Position numbers and translations under genes: made by a program. The notes beneath the pieces are model-generated. The model was not told the DNA's origin. It searched no databases and saw only the letters and a list, made by a program, of their open reading frames with translations. Positions 43,898 through 52,744 of a stretch of DNA of 64,000 bases are shown here, piece by piece. Source of the DNA: Lentibacter algarum (GTDB lineage Bacteria; Pseudomonadota; Alphaproteobacteria; Rhodobacterales; Rhodobacteraceae); contig NZ_CP158687.1 in NCBI RefSeq assembly GCF_040580765.1, forward strand, positions 744,001 to 808,000, read 5' to 3'. The first letter of the stretch is position 1; each line of letters opens with the position of its first letter.

Positions 43898-44628
43898 CAG
43901 AGTTTCTCCAGCGCTTTATCAAGCCATGCAAAAAGGCCTTTAGCGTCAGTGTGTTGTGGCTCAAGTGCCGCCTCAGAAGGCTTGTCCTTGAGGCGCGGTG
44001 GCAAGTATTTGTTCACAGGTTTTGTTCCAAGCTCGGGCATAAGGTCAAAGCCGTCGCGCGCTGCGACGAGTTTTGAGACATCGCTCTCTGGGTCGCCCAA
44101 GTCGCCAAAGTGGCGGGCACCCGACGGGCAGGTGCGCACACAGGAGGGGACTCGGTCTTCTTCAGGGATGTTTTCGTTGTAAATCCGGTCTACGCAAAGG
44201 GTGCATTTTTTCATCACACCAAAGATTTCATCAAGCTCGCGCGCACCATATGGGCAAGACCACGCACAGAGGCCGCAGCCCATGCAATCATCTTCATTTA
44301 CAAGCACGATACCGTCTTCCTCGCGCTTGTAGCTTGCGCCTGTGGGGCAGACGGTAACGCAGGGTGCGTCTTCGCAATGCAAGCAAGATTTGGGGAAATG
44401 CACAGTCTGAGAGCAGCCGCTCTCGGGTTGCGCTTCAAAGCTGTGAACGCGGTTGAGAAAGGTGCCGTGTGGCTCCGCGCCGTAGGCGTCTATATCTGAC
44501 AAAGGCGCGCCGTAGTTTGAGGTGTTCCATTCCTTGCAGGACACGACACAGGCGTGACATCCCACGCAGGTATCAAGATCAATGACAAGGCCGAGCTTTT
44601 TCTCGGTACTTTGGGGCAGAGAGGTCAT
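43897..44628 (-). CDS. soeB: 4Fe-4S ferredoxin-type electron-transfer subunit SoeB-like
   Basis: Electron-transfer subunit linking the molybdenum subunit and membrane anchor. The 243-residue protein has four cysteine clusters for 4Fe-4S centres: CVGCHACVVSCKEW, CLHCEDAPCVTVCPTGA, CMGCGLCAWSCPYGA, and CTLCVDR joined with CVRTCPSGA. There is no signal peptide. It starts overlapping the end of the alpha/beta hydrolase gene (ATGA) and ends overlapping the anchor gene (TGATG). Confidence 0.88.
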   Translation of the reverse strand: MTSLPQSTEKKLGLVIDLDTCVGCHACVVSCKEWNTSNYGAPLSDIDAYGAEPHGTFLNRVHSFEAQPESGCSQTVHFPKSCLHCEDAPCVTVCPTGASYKREEDGIVLVNEDDCMGCGLCAWSCPYGARELDEIFGVMKKCTLCVDRIYNENIPEEDRVPSCVRTCPSGARHFGDLGDPESDVSKLVAARDGFDLMPELGTKPVNKYLPPRLKDKPSEAALEPQHTDAKGLFAWLDKALEKL

Positions 44629-45458
44629 GCGGCCTCCTCATGTGCTTTGGCGGCAAAGGCGGCCAGTTCTGCATTGAAACGAGCGGGGTCTTCGGCAAAG
44701 GGCGCGTGGCCCGTCTTGTCCCAGAGCGAAAGCGAGCTGTTTGGCAGTGTCTCTGCGGCGGTTTGCCCGACGATGGGCAGAACGATGCTGTCGCAAGCAC
44801 CGTGCACAACAAGTGCAGGCTTGGTGAAGCTTTGCCAGACGGGGCGGCAGTCCAGAGTGCCGGCAAAGAGTGCACGGCGCACCAGGGGGCTGACCAGCAT
44901 ATTCGCGCCTACAAGTGTGCCGTAGGTTTCGCGGGAAAGGGGTGCATAGGTGCATTGATCAACAAACTGCGCGGTCGCTGCAAGCAGGCGAGCTTGATCT
45001 GAAGTATAGAGGTCTTTGTTGAGTGCCGGGCTGCTTGCGCCCATCATCCACGGTTCTCGCGCATCACCGATGGCGATCACCCCACCAACGGGGACAACGC
45101 CTGCAATCGCGTCTTGGCCATGGGTGGCAATATAGGAAGCGATCACGCGCGCGCCGTAAGACCAGCCAACCAGTACAGTTTTTTGGAGGTCAAGTTCAGT
45201 GATGACAGCGTGAATATCATCGCCCCAGAGCGTCGTGTCGGTGTAGGCGTCTATCTCTTGGGGCGCATCTGAGCTCCCATGGCCGCGCAGATCAAGAGCA
45301 ACAACACGGAAGCGCTCGGCCAAGGGAGCCTGCGCCGTCCAAGCGACAGAATGCTGCGCCCATCCGTGTATCAAAAGAAGTGCTGGCGCATCCTCTGGTC
45401 CCTGATCGGTGACATGGAGCTTTAGTCCACCGCCGCCTGTGATTGCGTGCACACGCAT
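44625..45458 (-). CDS. Alpha/beta hydrolase within the soe operon
   Basis: A 277-residue alpha/beta-fold hydrolase with oxyanion segment LLIHGWAQHS, nucleophile elbow GWSYGA, an acid in the late region (VHGACDSIVL), and catalytic His in DKTGHAPFAEDP. This pattern is like BioH, the pimeloyl-ACP methyl ester carboxylesterase, and related esterases. ATG 45458 sits in a TGATG overlap with the soeA stop. It is placed between the catalytic and Fe-S subunit genes, which is unusual; whether it serves the complex or is a BioH-like passenger is not clear. Confidence 0.8.
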   Translation of the reverse strand: MRVHAITGGGGLKLHVTDQGPEDAPALLLIHGWAQHSVAWTAQAPLAERFRVVALDLRGHGSSDAPQEIDAYTDTTLWGDDIHAVITELDLQKTVLVGWSYGARVIASYIATHGQDAIAGVVPVGGVIAIGDAREPWMMGASSPALNKDLYTSDQARLLAATAQFVDQCTYAPLSRETYGTLVGANMLVSPLVRRALFAGTLDCRPVWQSFTKPALVVHGACDSIVLPIVGQTAAETLPNSSLSLWDKTGHAPFAEDPARFNAELAAFAAKAHEEAA

Positions 45459-48304
45459 CAGAAGTCTTCCCCGTAGCTTACGTTTTTGGGACCTGTGCCA
45501 ACAGGGCTTTCCTGCGCAGCAAGCGCTGGCTCCGATGGTCCGCCTTTGGGGGCTTTTTCGATCCGCACACGCAAGTCGAACCATGCGGCTTGGCCTGTGA
45601 CAGGATCAGAGTTGGCCCAGCGAAGCCCATCGCCCTTTGGCGGCAGAAGCTCGTTTATAAGGTGGTTCATCAAGAAGCCCTGTGTTGCCTCCTGTGCATC
45701 CTCAGAGAGCGCCCAAGCGCCACGCTTTTTGCCGATTGCGTTCCATGTCCAGATGGTTTTGCCATTGACGCCATCCATCCTCGCGACGGGCGCTTTGATG
45801 CGACCGTGTGGCGATGTGACATAGGCCCAGTCTCCCTCGGAAAAGCCATGTTCGTCCCAAAGCGGGCCTGGAATGAAGAGTTTGTTCACACCTGTGATCT
45901 GACGCAGCCATGCGTTCTGACTGCCCCATGAGTGATACATGTGCATCGGGCGCTGGGTGAGCGCGTGAAGCGGGTAGTCTTCTTCGGCAACTTGGCTTTG
46001 CTCAAAGGGGGCATACCAATGCGGCAGAGGTGTCATGGTTTCAATCATGCGTGCGCGCAAATGCTCTGGCGGCTGGCGCTCGCCATGGCCTTCGGCGGCA
46101 AGTTGCATCTTGCGCATGGGTTCAAGGTAGAGGTTGAAGACATAGGGCGCAGGCGCATCAAAGAGGCCGATTTTGACGGCCCAATCCTGATAGGCTTGGT
46201 TCCAAGGTTTGTAGAACTGCGCTTCCTCGGGCAGGTGGCTCGCCCAGAAGCCACCATTCTCGATGTATTTCTCAAGCTGTTGTGGGTTGGGCGCGCCGCG
46301 CCCCTCGCTTGTCCCGTCTTCCCCGCGAAAGCCTGCAAGCGGGCCAACGCCTTTGCGGCGTTCGTGGCTGACAATATAGTCCGCATAGTCGGCATATTTC
46401 TGGCTGCCGTCCTCATTCACAAAGCCGGGCAGGCCGAGCCGCGCGCCGAGATCACATAGGGCGGATTGGAAGCCCTTTACGTTACGATCGGGCTCTACCA
46501 CGGGCCAGCGGATGGCGTCGGCGGCGGCGTCAGCCTCACAAATCGGGCGATCAAGCAGCGAGATACAATCGTGGCGCTCAAGATAGGTTGTGTCAGGCAG
46601 GATCAGGTCTGCATAGGCTACTGTTTCAGAGCTATAGGCGTCCGAGTAGATGATATGCGGGATCACATAGTCGCCGCTCTCATTGGTGTCTGTCAGCATG
46701 TCGATCACCGAGGAGGTGTTCATTGACGAGTTCCACGCCATGTTGGCCATGTACATGAACAGCGTGTCGATTTTGTAAGGGATGCCTGCATGAGCGTTGG
46801 AAATCACCATGTGCATCAGGCCATGGGCGCTGAACGGGTTCTCCCAGCTGAAGGCCTTGTCGATACGCTTGGGGTTGCCTGCCTCGTCTATCAGAAGGTG
46901 CTCTGGGCCCATCGGATAGCCAAGGTGCGGCCCGTCAAGCGGCTGGCCTGCCTTGTAGCCTGCGTGTGGCTTCGGGTGCGCCTCGGGCGGCTTGGGGTAG
47001 GGCGGCTTGAAACGAAAGCCGCCTGGAACCTCGACAGACCCGAGCAGGATCTGCAGGATGTGCAGCGCGCGGCAGGTCTGGAAGCCATTGGAATGCGCCG
47101 AAATTCCGCGCATGGCATGAAAGCTCACGGGGCGGCCAATCATCTGGGCGTGTTTCTCGCCTTTCCAATCGGTCCATGGCTGGTCGATGACGATCTCTTC
47201 TTCAAAGGCCACGCGTGCAAGGTCTGCTGCCAGCGCTTTGATCCGTGACGCAGGGATGCCGCAGCGTTCTGCCACTGCGTCAGGCGCATAATCCTTGCTC
47301 ATATATTGCTCGGCCAGAAGCTCAAACGCAGGGCGATATGTTTCGCCTGCATGGCGGTGATGGCCCGTCAGTTTAGGCTGAACGCCCTTTGCATCATAGT
47401 CTGAAAGCTTGCCTGTAACACGGTCGATCACCTGTGCTTTGCCATTATCGTCGCGCAGGAAGAGGCCTTTGTTAGGGCCAGCCTCGGCACAGTTTACGAG
47501 AAAGCCTGCATTGGTATAGCGGGTGAGATAATTCAGGTCGATCTGGCCGGCGTTGAGTAACTCGTGGATCAGCGCCATGATGAAGAGCCCGTCTGTGCCC
47601 GGGGTGATCCCGACCCAGTCGTCAGCCACAGCGTTGTATCCAGAGCGCACAGGGTTGACGCCGACAATGCGCGCACCACGGGCCTTGAGCTTGCCGATGC
47701 CAATTTTGATGGGGTTGCTATCGTGGTCCTCTGCGACACCGAAGATCATAAACATCTTGGTGCGGTCCCAGTCGGGCTGGCCAAACTCCCAGAAGGCACC
47801 GCCCATGGTATAGATACCAGCAGCGGCCATGTTGACCGAGCAGAAGCCGCCGTGTGCTGCATAGTTGGGCGTGCCGAAGGCCTGCGCCCAGAGCGATGTG
47901 AAGCTTTGCGACTGGTCACGTCCTGTGAAGAAGGCGAGCTTTTCGGGGGCGTTTTCTCGCAGGGGGCGCAGCCAGCTTTCGGCAAGCGTGTAGGCTTCGT
48001 CCCAACTGATCTCTTCAAACTGACCAGAGCCACGTGGCCCAACCCGTTTCATCGGAGCACGCAGACGCGAGGGCGCATAATGCTGCATAATGCCAGCAGA
48101 GCCTTTGGCGCAGAGCACACCTTTGTTTACAGGGTGATCTTTGTTGCCCTCGATATACTTTACCTTGCCGTCCTGCATATGCACGTTAATCCCGCAGCGG
48201 CAGGCACACATGTAGCAAGTGGTTTTGCGGATCTCGTCGGAGACATGCGGAGACGGGCGCGCAGGCGCTTTGCCCGTGGACTTGGTTTGGTTGGATGAGG
48301 CCAT
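45458..48304 (-). CDS. soeA: Molybdopterin oxidoreductase, SoeA-type sulfite dehydrogenase catalytic subunit
   Basis: Catalytic Mo-bis-MGD subunit of the DMSO-reductase family. The 948-residue protein has an N-terminal 4Fe-4S motif C30-x2-C33-x3-C37 and C65 (CYMCACRC, GVLCAKGS). Domains for the cofactor follow (SFTSLWAQAFGTPNY, ILPDTTYLERHDCISL), with the C-terminal aspartate-decarboxylase-like barrel (YPLHALTQRPMHMYHSWG). The N-terminus has no twin-arginine signal, so it should act in the cytoplasm, as SoeA does when oxidising sulfite from taurine and other organosulfonates. Thiosulfate or polysulfide substrates cannot be excluded from sequence. Confidence 0.82.
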   Translation of the reverse strand: MASSNQTKSTGKAPARPSPHVSDEIRKTTCYMCACRCGINVHMQDGKVKYIEGNKDHPVNKGVLCAKGSAGIMQHYAPSRLRAPMKRVGPRGSGQFEEISWDEAYTLAESWLRPLRENAPEKLAFFTGRDQSQSFTSLWAQAFGTPNYAAHGGFCSVNMAAAGIYTMGGAFWEFGQPDWDRTKMFMIFGVAEDHDSNPIKIGIGKLKARGARIVGVNPVRSGYNAVADDWVGITPGTDGLFIMALIHELLNAGQIDLNYLTRYTNAGFLVNCAEAGPNKGLFLRDDNGKAQVIDRVTGKLSDYDAKGVQPKLTGHHRHAGETYRPAFELLAEQYMSKDYAPDAVAERCGIPASRIKALAADLARVAFEEEIVIDQPWTDWKGEKHAQMIGRPVSFHAMRGISAHSNGFQTCRALHILQILLGSVEVPGGFRFKPPYPKPPEAHPKPHAGYKAGQPLDGPHLGYPMGPEHLLIDEAGNPKRIDKAFSWENPFSAHGLMHMVISNAHAGIPYKIDTLFMYMANMAWNSSMNTSSVIDMLTDTNESGDYVIPHIIYSDAYSSETVAYADLILPDTTYLERHDCISLLDRPICEADAAADAIRWPVVEPDRNVKGFQSALCDLGARLGLPGFVNEDGSQKYADYADYIVSHERRKGVGPLAGFRGEDGTSEGRGAPNPQQLEKYIENGGFWASHLPEEAQFYKPWNQAYQDWAVKIGLFDAPAPYVFNLYLEPMRKMQLAAEGHGERQPPEHLRARMIETMTPLPHWYAPFEQSQVAEEDYPLHALTQRPMHMYHSWGSQNAWLRQITGVNKLFIPGPLWDEHGFSEGDWAYVTSPHGRIKAPVARMDGVNGKTIWTWNAIGKKRGAWALSEDAQEATQGFLMNHLINELLPPKGDGLRWANSDPVTGQAAWFDLRVRIEKAPKGGPSEPALAAQESPVGTGPKNVSYGEDF

Positions 48305-49315
48305 TGGCTCTTTCGTTTTTCTATTGGCGCACTGTTTGCCGCCCTGTCTGAGACAGGATGACCGAGCAGGCTAAGGACGTCAAAGGGAAATGGAGCGCTA
48401 TGATCTGTGGTGTCAGTGGTAACATCTTGAAATCGCTAATTCTGGTGGAGATGCTGGCCTGAAGCGGTCGGCCAAACTGGACTTAGGGCACGGGGGCGGG
48501 ATGGACCATTGGGAGGGTTGATCGCTTTGAAGGCTCGAATCAAACCTCCGTCATCCCCGAATGGCTCGGTGGTCTATGAACTGTGGATCAGAAAATCATC
48601 GTTTCCCAAAGGGAGACAATCAGCTCGTTAAACAGGCGGCAGTTGAGCCCTTTTGGAGACCTGTTTCTGTTTGCTTCTTTGTGAAGGGAGACACGTGTTT
48701 GCGAGGCTGTGCTGGGGTGTCAAAGCGGACGCTTTACACAATTGAAGCATGGGGAAGTTGATGAATAAAACGTCAAATGTGGCGAAAAAATAGGCTAATT
48801 GTCTGTTCTGACGCCTCTATAATGAAATTCCCCTGCAACTGTTTCCTGTTTGGAGTTTTAGTCGGGCTGTTGCTGCGCTGTTGTTTTACGAGTTGGCGCG
48901 ACAGCTGGGGGCAGTCACAGTCCATATCCCTAGCTGTTCGCCGTGGTATTTCGCTGGTGTCATTGGTCAGTTTCGGGCCGTCAAAGAAGGAAGCTCAAGG
49001 CGTTAACTACGAGTTTCATAAAATTTATCAGGAATTGACTCAGACGCCAGCAGAGGCGTAGAGAAGAGCTCTAGATGGAGCCGAAAAAAAGACTTCGCCC
49101 CTCTAGATAGCGCTTGGGGACAGCGCGCAACGTTACGGTTTTTGACGCTGGCCAAGCTGCCAAGCTGGCGTCTTAAAAGACCAAAAGACATTGCGGTGGG
49201 TCGCCCATCAGAAGCCAAAGTGCTTCTGCGCACCTGACAAAATGTCTGAGAGACCGGCAGTAAATTTAATGAGTTAGGGCTCTGCCATGTTGGCGTTGGG
49301 CTCAAGGGTGTAGCG
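48305..49315. other. Kilobase without a recognised gene before the exopolysaccharide locus
   Basis: Between soeA (-) and the priming transferase (+). Short open frames exist (for example 48777-49061, 94 codons with one hydrophobic stretch), but none has a good ribosome site, known domain or coding-like composition. The stretch probably holds promoters for both neighbours and possibly a regulatory RNA. Confidence 0.5.
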
Positions 49316-50002
49316 ATGAACGAACGTGTCTCTAGCCGACTGGATCTTGCCGAGTTGCGCAGGCTGCTCGAAGCCAACCCTGTGGCTCATCTTTCAGGTG
49401 TCTACCGTGCGCATGGCAAGCGAGCTCTTGATGTTGCGATGGTGCTGATCGCGATTGTTCCTACACTGCTGATCTTGCTGCCGCTGATGGGGCTGATTGC
49501 TCTGGATGGCCGTGCCCCGATCTACACGCAAAAACGCATTGGCCAGAATGGCCGCCTGTTTCGCATGTTCAAACTGCGCACAATGGTGGCGGATGCGGAT
49601 CAAATTCTGGAAGCCTATCTCGCCCGAAACCCTGAAGCGCGCGCAGAATGGGATGAAAATCAGAAGCTAAAGTCCGATCCTCGGATTACGCTTTTTGGGA
49701 AAGTGCTGCGTAAGACTTCGCTTGATGAGCTGCCTCAGCTGTTGAATGTTCTGTTGGGCCATATGTCGATTGTTGGTCCACGCCCGATGATGGTCGGTCA
49801 GGAAGATATCTATCCGGGCCGTGCCTATTACGAGATGCGCCCAGGCATCACTGGTTTCTGGCAGATTTCAGAGCGCAACGAGACAAGTTTTCCGCAGCGT
49901 GCTGAGTATGACACAGCCTACTATAAGGCACTCTCGCTTCAGATCGATGTTAAAGTGATCCTCGGAACGTTGCGGGTTGTGATCCGAGGCACTGGATACT
50001 GA
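49316..50002 (+). CDS. Sugar-phosphate transferase priming exopolysaccharide synthesis (ExoY/WcaJ type)
   Basis: Transfers a hexose-1-phosphate to undecaprenyl phosphate, the first step of repeat-unit assembly. The 228-residue protein has one N-terminal membrane hairpin (about residues 36-62, KRALDVAMVLIAIVPTL) and the catalytic core of the family: QKRIGQNGRLFRMFKLRTM, KSDPRITLFGKVLRKTSLDELPQ, VGPRPMM and RPGITGFWQI, seen as separate conserved blocks. Its short form resembles ExoY. It opens a surface-glycan locus that runs to the window end. Confidence 0.93.
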   Translation: MNERVSSRLDLAELRRLLEANPVAHLSGVYRAHGKRALDVAMVLIAIVPTLLILLPLMGLIALDGRAPIYTQKRIGQNGRLFRMFKLRTMVADADQILEAYLARNPEARAEWDENQKLKSDPRITLFGKVLRKTSLDELPQLLNVLLGHMSIVGPRPMMVGQEDIYPGRAYYEMRPGITGFWQISERNETSFPQRAEYDTAYYKALSLQIDVKVILGTLRVVIRGTGY

Positions 50003-51181
50003 TCAAGTGCGTGAAGGCATTTCAGACAACATGCCTGACGCCAAGCGTTCCTCAAACAGATCGTGTACTCTGCGCCCCCAAGCGTCCCAGTTGAGACTTG
50101 CTTCAAACTCCGCACGCGAGCTGAGGCGCAAGGCGGCGTAGCTCGCGGGATTTTTAAGATAGCCCTGAATAATCTTTGCAAATTCTGTTGCGCTCGAGCC
50201 TTGTGGAAGGTCATGGCCCGTGATCCCGTCTTGAACGGGCACACCGCCAACAGAGAGACAAAGCGAGGGTAGCGAATAGGCCGCAGCCTCACAAAAGGCG
50301 AAGCCCCAGCTTTCAAAGCTTGGCTGCACTAAAAAATGGGCGCTTCGGAACGCTGCTTCAAAGAGCGCCCGCTCGCGTGGCACTGCTTTGTTGAGTGCAC
50401 GGTGCACTTTCACATAGGGGTTGATATGGACATCAGGGGGCTGTGTTCCGACCACTGTCAGCCGCGCATCGACACCCGCTTCGCGCAGGATGTTCATCGT
50501 CTCAAATGCAACTGGACCGCCCTTAGCAAGCCAGTCGCGCCCGACTACGAGCAGATTGACTTGTGCATCTTTTGATAGGGCCAAAGGCGTTGCTTCGGCT
50601 TTGGGTGTGTCAATATTGGCGCCCCAAGGAACAACAACGCTTTGACTTTCGCTCAGATTATAAAGCGCATCCGCTTCGCCCTTAAGCCAATCTGAGGGCC
50701 AAAGCGCGAGGTCTAGGTTTTGGTAGATTGCGCGCTCGGCTCTGAAGGTAAGTGGATCCAGCAATCTGCGCGACAGCCAAGAAGAGCCAAAACTCGCGCC
50801 GATCTCGGACTGTTTGTAAACGGTAAAGCTGGCATCTGCCGTGAAGGCCTTGAGCATAGGGTAGGGTGTTTTGAGACGCGCCATCGACTGAAAGGAATAG
50901 GCTCCAAAAACAACATCATATTTCGTGGCTGCCAAAGCCTGTGTCACAGAGCGCGAAATGATCTGTGACAGCAGCAAATGAAGCCGCCAGCGCAGGCGCA
51001 GATTGATCCCGTCAGGCAGCGCATAGATCGCACGACGTACAGGCTCGGCCGCGCCCCAACTCTGCGGCAGAATATCCACCTCACCGACATGATCCTGTAA
51101 CGCGCGATAGATTCGCGCGTTCCCGCCCGAATAAGGCTGGGTATGCTCAGGACTGATGTCGCAGAGATAGGCAATTTTCAT
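50003..51181 (-). CDS. Glycosyltransferase family 4
   Basis: A 392-residue GT-B fold transferase of the exopolysaccharide locus. Start MKIAYLCDISPEHTQPYSGGN at 51181 fits the family's first strand and Gly-rich loop. The C-terminal domain shows LLVVGRDWLAKGG, TVVGTQPPD and QPSFESWGFAFCEAAAYSLP, which carries the E-x7-E nucleotide-sugar motif. The frame extends upstream to 51424 but without similarity. It converges on the priming transferase gene, with no gap between the stops. Confidence 0.85.
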   Translation of the reverse strand: MKIAYLCDISPEHTQPYSGGNARIYRALQDHVGEVDILPQSWGAAEPVRRAIYALPDGINLRLRWRLHLLLSQIISRSVTQALAATKYDVVFGAYSFQSMARLKTPYPMLKAFTADASFTVYKQSEIGASFGSSWLSRRLLDPLTFRAERAIYQNLDLALWPSDWLKGEADALYNLSESQSVVVPWGANIDTPKAEATPLALSKDAQVNLLVVGRDWLAKGGPVAFETMNILREAGVDARLTVVGTQPPDVHINPYVKVHRALNKAVPRERALFEAAFRSAHFLVQPSFESWGFAFCEAAAYSLPSLCLSVGGVPVQDGITGHDLPQGSSATEFAKIIQGYLKNPASYAALRLSSRAEFEASLNWDAWGRRVHDLFEERLASGMLSEMPSRT

Positions 51182-51356
51182 CAGGCAAAGTCCCGTCTTT
51201 TTCACGCTTTGATCAGCTATGCGAACCAGTGGGCGAGAATGAGATGGATTGTCGGCGATAATGGGGCAAATGAGAAGAAATAAGCGACAAACGTCCTTTT
51301 CATTGCTAAAACTTTGGATGTCTGGGTTGGGGCGCAGCAGGAAACTATAAAAGAAG

Positions 51357-52742
51357 ATGCCAAACGCACTCGCTTTACTTGCGCTGGCAAGCTGGCCGCT
51401 TGTCTCACTGGTCTTGTTTCGCAAGTTGCCAGTGGGGCGTGCTGTGCTTTGGTCGCTGCTGTCGGCCTATCTGTTTTTGCCCCCGCCGCCTGCGTTGTTT
51501 GACTTTCCTGCAGTGCCGCCTCTGACCAAAGATTCCATCGCGGCTTTGGCGGCCTTTGGCTTTTGCTTTTTTATGTATGGCAAAGACCTAATCTACTTGC
51601 CGCGCTCAAATATTGCCAAGGGCTTGATGGTGCTCTTTGTCATCACTCCGCTGGCGACAGTGCTCACCAATGATGAGCCGATCTTCTTTGGTCAGGTTGG
51701 GCTTCCAGGTCTGCGCATTGTTGAGGCCATCGCGCTGATGGTGCAGCAATGCATGATCCTGATGCCGTTTGTCATGGCCTATAGTTTCTTGCGCAGCGAG
51801 AAGGATCAGCGCGACATTCTTTTCGCCTTTGTTGCGCTGGGACTTGTATATTCTCTTCTGATGCTGATCGAAATTCGCCTCAGCCCGCAGCTCAATCTTT
51901 GGGTCTGGGGTTACTATCAACACAGTTTTGATCAGCTGATCCGCTTTGGTGGCTTTCGCCCCATCGTCTTTCTTTATCATGGGCTTTGGGTCGCGCTCTT
52001 TGCGATGATGATGCTCGGCTGTGCCGTGGCGCTCTTTCGTCATTCCAAAGGCAACGCCAAGGTCTGGTATGGCGGGATCAGCGTTTACTTCGGCTTTATT
52101 ATGATCGCCTGTAAATCAGTGGCCTCTATTGCCTATGCCGCCGTGCTCTTGCCGATGGTGCTCTTCATGAGCCGGCTCTGGCAGTTCCGCCTTGCTGCGT
52201 TTCTCGCGCTTCTGGCAGTGACCTATCCAATCATGAAAGGTCTCGAGTGGATTCCTGAAAAGCAAATTTTGGAGAAGGTAACGGCACTTGATGAAGATCG
52301 TGCAGGCTCGCTCAAGTTCCGTTTTGACAATGAGCGCGTGCTTCTTGACCGCGCGTATCTGAAGCCTGTTTTTGGCTGGGGCAGCTGGGGGCGCAATCAT
52401 ATTCTCGATCCGATCACAGGGATTTTGCTCACGGTGACGGACGGGCGCTGGATTATCACCATCGGGGTGTTTGGATGGGTTGGTTATTTGGCGGAGTTCT
52501 TACTTTTCAGCTGGCCTTTATTTGTCTTGTTTGCGCGTAGTTTTGTCCTCACCAAAGAAACCCATACCTCGCCATATCTTGGCGCACTGGCACTGATCCT
52601 TGGCTTCAATCTTTTTGACCTTTTGCCCAACGCGACAATTACGCCTTTGACATGGATGATGGGTGGGGCGCTCTTGGGCTATATCGAGACCCATATGCCG
52701 CAGGTGCGCAGCGCCAAAATGAAAATTAAGACTGTGATGTAA
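51357..52742 (+). CDS. O-antigen/exopolysaccharide polymerase-like membrane protein (Wzy/WaaL type)
   Basis: A 461-residue polytopic protein with about 11-12 hydrophobic segments, the first at residues 5-20, and a larger hydrophilic loop (about 305-365) holding FRFDNERVLLDRAYLKPVFGWGSWG. The placement of this loop and the GWG motif are like polymerases and ligases of the Wzy_C family, which join repeat units in the periplasm. It is followed at two bases by a GT4 gene. The assignment depends on topology and context; sequence motifs are weak in this family. Confidence 0.75.
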   Translation: MPNALALLALASWPLVSLVLFRKLPVGRAVLWSLLSAYLFLPPPPALFDFPAVPPLTKDSIAALAAFGFCFFMYGKDLIYLPRSNIAKGLMVLFVITPLATVLTNDEPIFFGQVGLPGLRIVEAIALMVQQCMILMPFVMAYSFLRSEKDQRDILFAFVALGLVYSLLMLIEIRLSPQLNLWVWGYYQHSFDQLIRFGGFRPIVFLYHGLWVALFAMMMLGCAVALFRHSKGNAKVWYGGISVYFGFIMIACKSVASIAYAAVLLPMVLFMSRLWQFRLAAFLALLAVTYPIMKGLEWIPEKQILEKVTALDEDRAGSLKFRFDNERVLLDRAYLKPVFGWGSWGRNHILDPITGILLTVTDGRWIITIGVFGWVGYLAEFLLFSWPLFVLFARSFVLTKETHTSPYLGALALILGFNLFDLLPNATITPLTWMMGGALLGYIETHMPQVRSAKMKIKTVM

Positions 52743-52744
52743 CG

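Noticed and set aside
43055..44182. A 375-codon open frame antisense to soeB and soeC
   Set aside because: Shadow of a coupled, well-conserved operon; rich in Cys, Gln and Arg with no recognisable fold.
45458..48304. Identification as periplasmic DMSO or TMAO reductase
   Set aside because: There is no twin-arginine signal at the N-terminus, and subunit make-up fits the cytoplasmic SoeABC type better; other substrates remain possible.
48777..49061. A 94-codon open frame with one hydrophobic stretch
   Set aside because: Poor start context, unusual Cys content and no family; not enough support to call a gene.
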